Source: Candidatus Thioglobus autotrophicus (lineage in GTDB: Bacteria; Pseudomonadota; Gammaproteobacteria; PS1; Pseudothioglobaceae). Taken from it: a stretch of 64,000 nucleotides of DNA. Below the pieces are notes generated by a model, which was given only the letters and a program-made list of their open reading frames with translations, was not told where the DNA came from and ran no database searches. Shown here piece after piece: positions 51,346 to 61,510 of the stretch. Within the stretch, counting starts at the first letter, position 1, and each line of letters starts with the position of its first letter. The position numbers were made by a program, and so were the translations under genes. The stretch covers positions 29,608-93,607 of the forward strand of contig JAKUUR010000004.1 in the NCBI GenBank assembly GCA_022448455.1, written 5' to 3'.

Positions 51346-52044
51346 TTAATTACTTAATGTATGAAGACCACACTCACGACCCGCTTCCACCTTGGTCGGG
51401 TCAAAGTAGCGAGTTTCATCAGGAAGATTATTTTTTTCAAGGTAATTCTTCATATCGTTATACGTCCAGTTTAATAAAGGAGAAACTTTGATTACTCCAT
51501 TTGGTCCTAAAGTGACTGTGTCCATTTTTTGTCGTACTGCTGTTTGTTCTCGTCTGACGGCAGTTAACCAAACATCAGCATTAATTTCTTTCATGGCACG
51601 TTTAAATGGTTCGAGTTTGAATTGTTCTGAAAACTCTCCATGAGCATGATTGTCAATATTTGGAATTCCATCCATAATAGCGTCACGTCTTGCAGCACTC
51701 ACTACTGGAGTATATACAGTAAGATTCAAATCAAGTTTCTTTGTAACGTCATCTGCAAATTTGTAAGTTTCTGGCTTGTTATAACCTGAGTCTATCCATA
51801 GTACTTCGATTCTTGGTGTCACTTGATTTACCATGTGAAGTAATACCGCTTCCTGTGGACCAAAGTTTGTTGTAACAATAATTTTTCCTTCAATGGATAA
51901 TGCCCATTTGACAACCTCTTCTGCTGTTGCGTCTTTAAGTTTTTTGTTTATATCTCTAAAGTAGGATTGTGATTCCTCTATATCAATAATTTCAGCCTCT
52001 GACTGATTTGAATGAGTTAAGTGTTGTTCCGTTAAAGTGTTCAT
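51346..52044 (-). CDS. cysH: phosphoadenylylsulfate/adenylylsulfate reductase
   Basis: VVTTNFGPQEAVLLHM-like (IIVTTNFGPQEAVLLHMV), TAVRREQTAVR, C-terminal ECGLHT; no CC pairs, i.e. PAPS-reductase type. Confidence 0.93.
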   Translation of the reverse strand: MNTLTEQHLTHSNQSEAEIIDIEESQSYFRDINKKLKDATAEEVVKWALSIEGKIIVTTNFGPQEAVLLHMVNQVTPRIEVLWIDSGYNKPETYKFADDVTKKLDLNLTVYTPVVSAARRDAIMDGIPNIDNHAHGEFSEQFKLEPFKRAMKEINADVWLTAVRREQTAVRQKMDTVTLGPNGVIKVSPLLNWTYNDMKNYLEKNNLPDETRYFDPTKVEAGRECGLHTLSN

Positions 52045-52105
52045 ATAAAATGCCCTATTTGTTTAATTTTTTTAATGGTATTCTGAATTAGAATTTTCGA
52101 AATTA

Positions 52106-52120
52106 TAGTATAAAATTCTA
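52106..52120 (+). promoter_or_regulatory. candidate Lrp-family operator tagtataaaattcta upstream of cysH
   Basis: 13/15 to YAGHAWATTWTDCTR. Confidence 0.35.
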
Positions 52121-52176
52121 TTAATTTAATTTAATTAAAAAAATAATATTTTTATTATATATAAATGATAATAATA

Positions 52177-52191
52177 TAGAAATATTTTCTA
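52177..52191 (+). promoter_or_regulatory. candidate Lrp-family operator tagaaatattttcta upstream of cysH
   Basis: Near-perfect palindrome, 13/15 to YAGHAWATTWTDCTR. Confidence 0.4.
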
Positions 52192-52316
52192 ATATCATTA
52201 AATGTAATAGAAATGCAATAAGGTGTTTTATAGATTCAATCGATATATAATCAAATTGATTATATTTGGCTTGCTAATTAACACATCCAAAGTGAGCTGA
52301 AGTTATAATTGCGCCA

Positions 52317-52991
52317 ATGATTCGTAGCGTAATAAAAACCACCTTGCCAATTCTTTTTGGCTTTCTGCCATTAGGTATTGCTTTTGGAATCTTGTTCCAA
52401 GAGCTTGGTTATCCTTGGTATTTCGCAACCTTGATGGGGATTTGTGTCTATGCTGGTGCGGCGCAATTCATGGCAGTGGGTATGCTAGGTGCAGGTGTAG
52501 GTTTATTTGAAATCGCAATTTCTACTTTTTTTCTTAATTCTCGTCATTTATTTTACGGATTGGCACTGTTAAATAGTTTTGGTGCATGGGGCCTAAGAAA
52601 GTTTTATCTAATTTTTGGTTTGACCGATGAGACTTATGCACTAATGACAACAATAACAGTTCCAAAAGAGTTTAATAGGGAGCGTTATTATTTTTTGATT
52701 ACCTTGTTTTCGCAAAGTTATTGGGTGCTCGGCTGTTCCATCGGTGCTTTAGCAAGTAGCTCTCTTGATTTCAATACCGAGGGTATGGATTTTGCCGCAA
52801 CTGCGCTCTTTACTGTACTTTTAATTGAGCAGTGGCTAAAAGTCAGAAAACCATTACCATTTGTTGTGGCTTTTGGCTCATCCTGCATTACACTGATATT
52901 GTTTTTTCAACACATGCTTTTGGCGGCGATTGTTTTATCAATAACCACGATAATTGTTTTACGTTTTATCAAATCGAAGAAAAATGACTGA
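52317..52991 (+). CDS. azlC: AzlC family branched-chain amino acid exporter subunit
   Basis: LPILFGFLPLGIAFGILFQELGYPWYFATLMGICVYAGAAQFMAVG. Confidence 0.93.
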   Translation: MIRSVIKTTLPILFGFLPLGIAFGILFQELGYPWYFATLMGICVYAGAAQFMAVGMLGAGVGLFEIAISTFFLNSRHLFYGLALLNSFGAWGLRKFYLIFGLTDETYALMTTITVPKEFNRERYYFLITLFSQSYWVLGCSIGALASSSLDFNTEGMDFAATALFTVLLIEQWLKVRKPLPFVVAFGSSCITLILFFQHMLLAAIVLSITTIIVLRFIKSKKND

Positions 52992-53301
52992 TATTAGCTA
53001 TTTATTATTAGTAATGCTAGTGATGACAGTCGCAACTTACGCGACGAGATTGGCGCCTTTCATGCTTTTTAGTCGTGGTCAAGAAAGACCATTAATAAAT
53101 TTTATTGCAAAAAATACACCACCAATGGTGATGACAATTCTTGTTATATATATGCTTAAAGGGGTTAACTATAGCTCATTTGAAGGCGTTTATACTTTTA
53201 TAGCGTTACTAGTGACTGTCGTTTTTCATCTATACAGAAGAAACGCATTACTCAGCATTATTGCTGGCACTGCAGTCTATATGGTTGCAGTACAAATGTA
53301 G
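52984..53301 (+). CDS. azlD: AzlD family exporter subunit
   Basis: VMTVATYATRLAPFMLF; overlaps azlC. Confidence 0.9.
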   Translation: MTDISYLLLVMLVMTVATYATRLAPFMLFSRGQERPLINFIAKNTPPMVMTILVIYMLKGVNYSSFEGVYTFIALLVTVVFHLYRRNALLSIIAGTAVYMVAVQM

Positions 53302-53423
53302 TTTTAACCTTTATTTATGAAATGTTATTGGTATACAAATCTTACTTTCCTGGTTCATGGTTCATATCTTAAATGAGAACACTTACGTTATAATTTAGCA
53401 CCCATTATTTAATATAGTAATTT

Positions 53424-55157
53424 ATGAGAAAGTTAGTAGACATTTTCCCGTTTCTGGTTTGGTTTAGATTAACCACAATTGAGACAATAAAAGCAGATTT
53501 TATTGCAGGACTAACGGGTGCCATTATCGTCTTGCCGCAAAGTGTGGCATTTGCGACAATTGCCGGTATGCCTCCAGAATATGGTCTTTATACTGCCATG
53601 GTTGTTCCTATTATTGCAGCACTTTTTGGCTCATCTTTCCATCTCATTTCTGGACCTACCACTGCCATTTCAATTGTGGTATTTGCAGCGGTAAGTAAGC
53701 ACGCTGTTCCTGGCAGTGAGGAGTTTATTGCAATGGTTCTCACATTGACTTTTTTAGCTGGTGTTTATCAACTGGTTTTTGGGTTAGCTAAATTTGGTTT
53801 GTTGGTTAATTTTGTTTCTCATAATGTTGTTACTGGCTTTACTGCTGGTGCAGCACTGTTGATTGCAAGTACCCAGATACCCTATATATTGGGCATAGAT
53901 GTAACTAGAGGTGGAAGCTTTATTGAAACCTGGATTAATCTATATTCAGGTGTTGGAGAGTTTAATATTTACTTAGTTATAGTAGGACTGAGCACATTAG
54001 GAAGTGCAATTCTCATTAAACTTATAAAACCTCAATTACCCAACTTATTGATTGGAATGTTTGTTGGTGGTTTCTTGGCTTTTTATTTAAGCAGCTTCAC
54101 CGAAAGTATAGAAACCATTGGAGTCATACCAACTTATTTCCCACCTTTATCAACACCTGACTTTTCTTTAAGTTCATTAAAATCGCTTGCACCTGAAGCA
54201 TTTGCTATAGCACTCTTAGGACTTATTGAAGCTTCCTCAATTGGCCGATCTATTGCCACCAAAACTAATCAAAGAATTAACCCCAGTCAGGAGTTTATTG
54301 GGCAAGGGGCATCTAATATTGTTGGCAGTTTTTTCTCAAGTTATGCTTCTTCAGGTTCATTTACCCGGACTAGTGTTAACTATGAAGCTGGTGCAAGAAC
54401 GCCACTTTCTGCAATATTAGCTGCACTTATCTTAATGCTGATTGTCTTACTCGTCGCACCTTTAATCTCGTATTTGCCAATGGCAGCAATGGCAGGTGTT
54501 ATATTGTTGGTTGCCTACAACCTTATTGATTTTAATAATATCAAAAAGACTTTTGCTTTTAGCAGATCTGAAAGTGTCATATTTACTGCCACCTTTTTAG
54601 CTACTTTATTATTTGAATTAGAGTTTGCGATTTATTTAGGCGTGTTATTGTCATTGATGTTTTTTATAGCCAAAACGGCTACCCCAGAGATTCATACCTT
54701 AGCCTTTGGAAGTCCCCCAGGTGAAGGGGTAAGAAAATTACAAAGCATTAGGAAGTCTCCTTTGGTACAGTGCCCACAACTTAAAATAATTCGCATTGAT
54801 ATGTCAATTTACTTTGGCTCTATTAATCATATCCAAAAACAAATTAATCAGATTGTTGATAACCAGAGAATCTATCACATTTTAATTGTTGCTAGTGGTG
54901 TCAACTTTATTGATCTTGCTGGTATGGAAGGTTTATTAATAGAAAACAAGCGACTCAAGGAGCTAAATGGCAGTTTGTATTTTGTTTCTGTTAAATCCTC
55001 TGTCCTTGAATTTATGGAAAAAGTTCACTTTGTAGATGACATTGGTCGTGAGAATTTTTTCGAATCAAAAGAACAAGCAATTCACATGATTTTTGATCGA
55101 CTTGATCGCAGTAAGTGTGAAAAGTGTCAAGCACTAATTTTTAATGAGTGTCAATAA
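53424..55157 (+). CDS. SulP family anion transporter with C-terminal STAS domain
   Basis: LTGAIIVLPQSVAFATIAGMPPEYGLYTAMV, ASSIGRSIATKTNQRINPSQEFIGQGASNIVGSFF, STAS-like C-terminus. Confidence 0.95.
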   Translation: MRKLVDIFPFLVWFRLTTIETIKADFIAGLTGAIIVLPQSVAFATIAGMPPEYGLYTAMVVPIIAALFGSSFHLISGPTTAISIVVFAAVSKHAVPGSEEFIAMVLTLTFLAGVYQLVFGLAKFGLLVNFVSHNVVTGFTAGAALLIASTQIPYILGIDVTRGGSFIETWINLYSGVGEFNIYLVIVGLSTLGSAILIKLIKPQLPNLLIGMFVGGFLAFYLSSFTESIETIGVIPTYFPPLSTPDFSLSSLKSLAPEAFAIALLGLIEASSIGRSIATKTNQRINPSQEFIGQGASNIVGSFFSSYASSGSFTRTSVNYEAGARTPLSAILAALILMLIVLLVAPLISYLPMAAMAGVILLVAYNLIDFNNIKKTFAFSRSESVIFTATFLATLLFELEFAIYLGVLLSLMFFIAKTATPEIHTLAFGSPPGEGVRKLQSIRKSPLVQCPQLKIIRIDMSIYFGSINHIQKQINQIVDNQRIYHILIVASGVNFIDLAGMEGLLIENKRLKELNGSLYFVSVKSSVLEFMEKVHFVDDIGRENFFESKEQAIHMIFDRLDRSKCEKCQALIFNECQ

Positions 55158-55187
55158 ATATGATTATATAAATAGCAATATTTAAAA

Positions 55188-55217
55188 GAAAAAAGCTCGA
55201 TTAAATCGAGCTTTTTT
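55188..55217. terminator. bidirectional intrinsic terminator between SulP gene and tRNA genes
   Basis: aaaaaagctcgattaaatcgagctttttt. Confidence 0.85.
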
Positions 55218-55221
55218 ATGA

Positions 55222-55295
55222 TGGAGGCTGGGACCGGAGTCGAACCGGTCTATAAGGCTTTGCAGGCCCCTGCATAACCGCTTTGCTACCCAGCC
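55222..55295 (-). tRNA. tRNA-Cys (GCA)
   Basis: GGCTGGGTAGCAAAGCGGTTATGCAGGGGCCTGCAAAGCC...GGTTCGACTCCGGTCCCAGCCTCCA cloverleaf. Confidence 0.95.
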
Positions 55296-55311
55296 AATTC
55301 AACTTAATAAT

Positions 55312-55333
55312 AAAAAAGCCTGTTCACACAGGC
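55312..55333 (-). terminator. intrinsic terminator between tRNA-Gly and tRNA-Cys
   Basis: Reverse strand gcctgtgtgaacaggc followed by tttttt. Confidence 0.7.
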
Positions 55334-55353
55334 CAACGCAAACAGTTAGAACT

Positions 55354-55429
55354 TGGAGCGGGAAACGAGATTCGAACTCGCGACATTCACGTTGGCAACG
55401 TGATGCTCTACCAGCTGAGCTATTCCCGC
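55354..55429 (-). tRNA. tRNA-Gly (GCC)
   Basis: GCGGGAATAGCTCAGCTGGTAGAGCATCACGTTGCCAACGTGAATGTCGCGAGTTCGAATCTCGTTTCCCGCTCCA. Confidence 0.97.
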
Positions 55430-55458
55430 ACAAGGTCTGAAATTATAGTGTTTTTTTT

Positions 55459-56043
55459 CTAGCTGTCAAATGTTTTTAAACCTGCAATTAGATATTTTAT
55501 ACCAGACCAGAGAGTAAGAATTGTAGCTGAAAATAGAAGAACTCGACCCATCATATTAATCTCATTATATGAAAAAATAAATAGTGGCTGATGAAACAAA
55601 AGAAACAGTATGGCAATCATTTGCATAAATGTTTTTGACTTACCAATCCACGAAACCGAAATGTTAGCCCTTTTGCCAATTTCACTCATCCATTCCCTTA
55701 AAGCAGAGACTAGAATTTCTCTAGAAATTATAATAATTGAAGGTATGGTAATAAACCAAGTTTGATAATAATCTGTCAATAGAATAAGGGCTGTACAAAC
55801 CATTAACTTATCTGCAACTGGATCAAGAAAAGTCCCAAGATCTGATATTTGATTAAGTTTTCTAGCTAACAAACCATCAAGAAAGTCAGTGCTGGAAATA
55901 AGCACATAAATTGCAACTAAAGAGTTGTTGATCCAGGCTAATGGTTCACCCTCTAAATAGTTTGGTTGCAAATAAAACAAAACTACAAAGACCGGAAGTA
56001 ATCCGATTCTTGATAGAGTGACCATGTTTGGTATTGTCATCAT
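55459..56043 (-). CDS. pgsA: CDP-diacylglycerol--glycerol-3-phosphate 3-phosphatidyltransferase
   Basis: IPNMVTLSRIGLLPVFVVLFYL, STDFLDGLLARKLNQISDLGTFLDPVADKLMV. Confidence 0.95.
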   Translation of the reverse strand: MMTIPNMVTLSRIGLLPVFVVLFYLQPNYLEGEPLAWINNSLVAIYVLISSTDFLDGLLARKLNQISDLGTFLDPVADKLMVCTALILLTDYYQTWFITIPSIIIISREILVSALREWMSEIGKRANISVSWIGKSKTFMQMIAILFLLFHQPLFIFSYNEINMMGRVLLFSATILTLWSGIKYLIAGLKTFDS

Positions 56044-56096
56044 ATGTTGTTCATTCTATCAAAGACTTAAAGCCTATATAATAACTTTTTCATGAA

Positions 56097-56173
56097 TGGC
56101 GCGCTCGGCAGGAGTCGAACCTGCAACCGCTCGGTTCGTAGCCGAGTACTCTATCCAGTTGAGCTACGAGCGC
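56097..56173 (-). tRNA. tRNA-Arg (ACG)
   Basis: GCGCTCGTAGCTCAACTGGATAGAGTACTCGGCTACGAACCGAGCGGTTGCAGGTTCGACTCCTGCCGAGCGCGCCA. Confidence 0.97.
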
Positions 56174-56207
56174 AGCTGCGTAATTATCGCTATCTTTCAA
56201 CTAAAGG

Positions 56208-57536
56208 TCAAGAAGAGATTGAGTTTTTCGACAAAATATCAACCAATGCATCTAGCTTCATCATTCTTGAGCCTTTGATTAGAATTGTTGCACCTGAGTG
56301 GCATTCATTAAGTTGATTGTAAAGTGACTCAATATCTGGAAAAAGCTCCCCATTATAGTGTTTTGAATCTTCACCAAAAGTATAAAGTTTATCCAACCCC
56401 GCTTGACTCACGTATTCTCCAATTTCTTGGTGAAGTTCTCTCGAATTAGCTCCTAATTCGGCCATTGAACCTAGGACAGCAATTTTTTCTCCAGAAAAGG
56501 ATTGTAATGTATCGATCGCAGCCTTCATCGAGTGAGGGTTGGCATTATAACTATCATCCAGTATCGTGAAGCGATCACTTTCAAGTAATTCAAGCCTACC
56601 TTTTTCAGTGGTGGTCTTTTCAAGGCCTTCTTTTATAAGAGGAAGACTAACTCCAAGCTCATTAGCACAAGCTGCAGCTGCCAGTGCATTGTCTATTTGA
56701 TGCAATCCAATCATGGCCAGTTTGATGTTGATAACGCCGTTGTTGCAATGTAGATCAAAGTTCAAATACGCTCTCTTATGTCGAATATTACTTGCATAAA
56801 TAGAGCTCATATTTCCAAAAAAAGTAAATTTTTGAGTTCCAGACATTTGTTCCCAAACACTCTTATGTGGTGACTCTTTATTCATCAAAGCATTGCCATT
56901 TTGGGAAAGAGATTTGAATATTTCACCTTTAGCTTTTACCAGGCTCTCAAGAGAGCCAAACTCTCCTAAATGGGCGTTATTAGCATTTGTAATTAATGCC
57001 AAATCGGGTTTGGCAATATCACAAAGTAATGTAATTTCTTTTTCATGGTTTGCACCCATCTCGATCACGCAATATCGATGCTTTTCTGTTAGTTCAAGAA
57101 TCGTTTTAGGAACACCTAGGTGATTATTAAGGTTGCCTTTTGTTGAGAGGGTAGGCGCTTGTAATGACAAGATAGAGTCAAGCATGTTTTTTGTACTTGT
57201 TTTACCATTACTACCGGTTATTGCTATAACTTGAGGTGAGAGTGATTGGCGGTACCAAGTGGCTAATTGTTGATAAGCCTTCTCCGTGTCTTTCACAATA
57301 ATAGTAGGCAAACTTGTGCTCACTTTTTTGTGAGCAATAATCGCCTTAGCTCCTAATTCTTCAGCATTTTGGGTGAAAAGGTGCCCGTCAAAATTTTCAC
57401 CTTCGAGGGCTATAAAAAGTCTATCAGCAACTCTTTGACGAGTGTCAGTACAAACTCCCTTAAACTTGATTTCTTCATCTATAGAAAGACTTCCATTGAC
57501 AATATTGGCGACCTTGTGTGTATTAGATAAGAGCAT
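56208..57536 (-). CDS. murF: UDP-N-acetylmuramoyl-tripeptide--D-alanyl-D-alanine ligase
   Basis: AITGSNGKTSTKNML, DDSYNANPHSMKAAIDTL. Confidence 0.96.
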   Translation of the reverse strand: MLLSNTHKVANIVNGSLSIDEEIKFKGVCTDTRQRVADRLFIALEGENFDGHLFTQNAEELGAKAIIAHKKVSTSLPTIIVKDTEKAYQQLATWYRQSLSPQVIAITGSNGKTSTKNMLDSILSLQAPTLSTKGNLNNHLGVPKTILELTEKHRYCVIEMGANHEKEITLLCDIAKPDLALITNANNAHLGEFGSLESLVKAKGEIFKSLSQNGNALMNKESPHKSVWEQMSGTQKFTFFGNMSSIYASNIRHKRAYLNFDLHCNNGVINIKLAMIGLHQIDNALAAAACANELGVSLPLIKEGLEKTTTEKGRLELLESDRFTILDDSYNANPHSMKAAIDTLQSFSGEKIAVLGSMAELGANSRELHQEIGEYVSQAGLDKLYTFGEDSKHYNGELFPDIESLYNQLNECHSGATILIKGSRMMKLDALVDILSKNSISS

Positions 57537-58911
57537 CTAATGCTATCTCAATGTCACTGAAAGGAAGTACTTGGGACCCTATGATTTGGGTTGTTTCATG
57601 ACCTTTTCCGGCAATAAGCAAGACTTCATCTTCATTCAATGTAGTTATGGCTGTGTTGATGGCAATTTTTCTATCTAGAATAACTTGGGTGTTATTTTCT
57701 ATTTTTACTCCAACCAGGATATCTTTAATAATGTTTTCGGGTTGTTCGTTTCTTGGATTATCATTTGTCAGAATAATACTGTGAGCAAGTTCACTGGCGA
57801 TATTACCCATCTGTTGTCTTTTACTTTTATCTCTATCACCTCCGCAACCAAACACTACTCTCAGTTTTGATTCCGGATAATGAAGATGTAAGGTTTGTAA
57901 GGCATTTGATAGGGCATCAGGAGTGTGAGCGTAGTCAATCCAAATATTGTTCTTGGCTAACTTTTGCATTCTTCCAGGTGGTGGTGATAGCTTTGCAAGC
58001 TTTGGAATGACGAGGTCATCGCTATAACCCAGAGACTTTATGCTTACAAATGCTGCAAGAGCATTAGATAGGTTAAAGTGACCCAGTAGTGGTAATTCAA
58101 AAACAAAATTAAAAAGACGACAGATAAACCCTTTTGTACTAACCTGGTAATCACTAAAATCATCAATACTGAAGGTTTTAATCACTTTGTCTTCTGCGAC
58201 ATCTAAGAAGTAGGAGTGGTTTTCGTCATCTCGATTAATAATTACTGTTTGTGCTTTACTATTACTAAATAATTTCCCTTTAGCCTCACGATACTGTTCC
58301 ATGGTTTCGTGGTAATCCAAATGGTCTTGCGTTAGGTTGGTAAAAATAGCTTGCTCAAAAGCTAATCCTGACAATCTATTTTGCATTAAGGCATGAGAAG
58401 ATGCCTCGATAACAGCTACTTCAATCCCTTTTTTGCTGTACTCTTGAAGTGACTTATAAATCGTAAAAATATCAGGTGTTGTGTTACTTGTTTTATTATC
58501 TGAATGGCTGATACCTAAAGTACCAATAACACCAGTCCTAACATTTAAAGCTTCAAGGAGTTGTGAGATAAAGAGACTGACCGAAGTTTTTCCATTAGTT
58601 CCAGTTACCCCAATTAGCTTGATGTTTTGTGCTTCTTGATAAAAGGTTTGAGCCAGATCTGATAGATAAGAGCTAAGATTATCAATCCGAATACTCGGTA
58701 CAGAACACTGAAAATCCCTATCTTCTACCAATATAGCGATACAGCCTTTATCAATTGCATTTTGGACAAACTCAGAACCATGTTTTTGTGTCCCTTGTAT
58801 GGCTACAAAGATGTCACCCTTTTGAAGGCTTTGAGTATTTAGTGAGAGCCCTGTAACATCGAATGTATGTGATGTTTTTTGGATCCCAGATAGTAATGTT
58901 TTAATATTCAT
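57523..58911 (-). CDS. murE: UDP-N-acetylmuramoyl-tripeptide synthetase
   Basis: GVTGTNGKTSVSLFI, DYAHTPDALSNAL, TNDNPRNEQP (mDAP-type DNPR motif). Confidence 0.96.
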   Translation of the reverse strand: MNIKTLLSGIQKTSHTFDVTGLSLNTQSLQKGDIFVAIQGTQKHGSEFVQNAIDKGCIAILVEDRDFQCSVPSIRIDNLSSYLSDLAQTFYQEAQNIKLIGVTGTNGKTSVSLFISQLLEALNVRTGVIGTLGISHSDNKTSNTTPDIFTIYKSLQEYSKKGIEVAVIEASSHALMQNRLSGLAFEQAIFTNLTQDHLDYHETMEQYREAKGKLFSNSKAQTVIINRDDENHSYFLDVAEDKVIKTFSIDDFSDYQVSTKGFICRLFNFVFELPLLGHFNLSNALAAFVSIKSLGYSDDLVIPKLAKLSPPPGRMQKLAKNNIWIDYAHTPDALSNALQTLHLHYPESKLRVVFGCGGDRDKSKRQQMGNIASELAHSIILTNDNPRNEQPENIIKDILVGVKIENNTQVILDRKIAINTAITTLNEDEVLLIAGKGHETTQIIGSQVLPFSDIEIALDALI

Positions 58912-58988
58912 TATGTTTAATTAACTAGGGTCATATGAAGCATTCAAAAGCACCACAAAAAATAATACTGTTTTTGGAGAGACAAACT

Positions 58989-59957
58989 TTAAGCCACTTT
59001 TGCCTGCATTAAAGTGTGCATATTGATAGCACCAATAACTTGATTATTGCCGTCTACTACTGGTAATGAATTTAAGCTATATTCCTCCATCATTTGTAAA
59101 GCTATAAGGGCAGGCTTGTTGGGTTGTATCGACTTGCAATTTTGAGTCATAACGTCCTTAATTGACAAGTCTTGGAAGTTAATATTTTTTTCAATTGCAC
59201 GTCTCAGGTCGCCATCAGTGAAAATTCCCAGCAAAGTATTATTTTTATCAGTAATCAGAACCATGCCGAGAGATTTTTGACTCATTACTAAAAGGCTGTC
59301 TATGATTGACGTTTCTTTTGACACGATAGGAATGTCATCACCTGATTTCATAATATTTGAAACAAGCGTTAATAAGCGTCTTCCTAAGGCTCCTGAGGGA
59401 TGTGATTTGGCAAAATCTTCAGGAGTAAAGCCACGAGCATTTAAAAGTGTAATAGCAATTGCATCTCCCATAACTAAAGCTACAGTTGTGCTAGACGTAG
59501 GAGTCAGATTATGAGGGCAAGCCTCTTGGTCGACACTGACATCTAGATGCACATCACTCTCTTCGGCGATAGTAGAGCTAGAGTTTCCAGTCATACTGAT
59601 CACAGCTATATTGAGTCGCTTTATACTTGGAAGAAGTGTAATGATTTCGTCTGACTCTCCAGAATATGAAATGATAATGACAACATCCTTATCATTAACC
59701 ATGCCTAAATCTCCATGACCTGCTTCGCCCGGGTGAACGTAAAAAGAAGGTGTACCAGTAGAAGCAAGTGTAGCAGCAATTTTTTTAGCAATATGACCAG
59801 ATTTTCCCATACCAATGAGGATAACTTTGCCTTGACAGGACAGCATAAGTTGACATGCGTCATTAAAGGTTTGATCAATCCTATCTTTTAACATTAGGAT
59901 GGAATCGGCCTCAGTTTGAACAACCGCTTTTGCTATTTCAAGTAATGGTTTAGTCAC
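58989..59957 (-). CDS. kdsD: arabinose-5-phosphate isomerase (KpsF/GutQ family)
   Basis: SIS domain GMGKSGHIAKKIAATLASTGTPSFYVHPGEAGHGDLGM plus CBS pair. Confidence 0.93.
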   Translation of the reverse strand: MTKPLLEIAKAVVQTEADSILMLKDRIDQTFNDACQLMLSCQGKVILIGMGKSGHIAKKIAATLASTGTPSFYVHPGEAGHGDLGMVNDKDVVIIISYSGESDEIITLLPSIKRLNIAVISMTGNSSSTIAEESDVHLDVSVDQEACPHNLTPTSSTTVALVMGDAIAITLLNARGFTPEDFAKSHPSGALGRRLLTLVSNIMKSGDDIPIVSKETSIIDSLLVMSQKSLGMVLITDKNNTLLGIFTDGDLRRAIEKNINFQDLSIKDVMTQNCKSIQPNKPALIALQMMEEYSLNSLPVVDGNNQVIGAINMHTLMQAKVA

Positions 59958-60065
59958 AAGATTAATCAGGTTAGTTATTGTTATTTGGTAGATTATAAAT
60001 ATTATTTGTTAAACATGGGCCTTATAATGCTAGTCAGATTGGGTGTTAGAGTTTAATGAGTATAA

Positions 60066-60533
60066 ATGAAAACCAAGATTTTGTTTGTCTGTATGGGTAA
60101 TATTTGCCGTTCCCCGACCGCTGAAGGTTCCTTTCGATCTATTGTATCAAAACAAGACCTTTCCGATTGTTTTGAAATAGATTCTGCTGGTACACATGCC
60201 TATCACGTAGGCAATCCCCCAGATAGTAGGTCACAACAAACTGCAAGAAAGTATGGTATTGACTTATCAAGCCAAAGAGCCAGAAAAGTTCATGAAAGTG
60301 ATTTTTATTACTTCGACCATATAATCGCAATGGATACGGATAATATTGAGATCTTAAAATCTATCTGTCCAACCGACAGTCAATCTCAAATTAAATTATT
60401 GCTTGATTATCTTCCCGATGCTGGCTTTCAAAGTGTACCAGATCCATATTTTGAAGGAAAATTTGATGAAGTGTTTGAAATGGTTTATGAAGCCTGCACT
60501 TCTTTTTTGGAAAGCCTCGTAAAAAAAGCCTAA
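60066..60533 (+). CDS. low molecular weight protein-tyrosine phosphatase
   Basis: LFVCMGNICRSPTAEG, VPDPYFEG. Confidence 0.95.
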   Translation: MKTKILFVCMGNICRSPTAEGSFRSIVSKQDLSDCFEIDSAGTHAYHVGNPPDSRSQQTARKYGIDLSSQRARKVHESDFYYFDHIIAMDTDNIEILKSICPTDSQSQIKLLLDYLPDAGFQSVPDPYFEGKFDEVFEMVYEACTSFLESLVKKA

Positions 60534-60539
60534 TATTGA

Positions 60540-60569
60540 TTGACATTAGAGTACCCACCAAAGTATAAT
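60540..60569 (+). promoter_or_regulatory. sigma-70-type promoter of the str operon
   Basis: ttgaca (60540-60545) N18 tataat (60564-60569), both consensus, upstream of rpsL. Confidence 0.75.
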
Positions 60570-60633
60570 TCTCCGCTTTATTGGCCCCGCTATAAGGGCA
60601 AAAATTAGAAAAAAGCTTGGAGTAGAAACTTTT

Positions 60634-61008
60634 ATGTCAACGATTAACCAATTGGTACGCAAGCCGCGCAGTAAAAAGATTGCTAAAACGGGTGTACCAG
60701 CACTAGATAGTTGTCCACAAAAGCGTGGTGTATGTACACGTGTGTATACGACAACGCCAAAGAAACCAAACTCGGCTTTAAGAAAAGTTGCCCGTGTTAG
60801 ATTAACTAATGCGGCTGAAGTGACAACTTATATTGGTGGTGAAGGCCATAACTTACAAGAACACTCGGTAATTCTTATCCGTGGTGGCCGTGTAAAGGAT
60901 CTACCAGGTGTGCGATATCACACGGTTCGTGGTGCATTGGATGCAAATGGTGTTGACGGCAGAATGCAAGGACGTTCTAAATATGGCACTAAAAAACCTA
61001 AAAAATAA
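60634..61008 (+). CDS. rpsL: 30S ribosomal protein S12
   Basis: [33 protein letters not shown]. Confidence 0.98.
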   Translation: MSTINQLVRKPRSKKIAKTGVPALDSCPQKRGVCTRVYTTTPKKPNSALRKVARVRLTNAAEVTTYIGGEGHNLQEHSVILIRGGRVKDLPGVRYHTVRGALDANGVDGRMQGRSKYGTKKPKK

Positions 61009-61015
61009 TTCATAA

Positions 61016-61495
<480 letters not shown>

Positions 61496-61510
61496 TTTAA
61501 GGACTCTATC

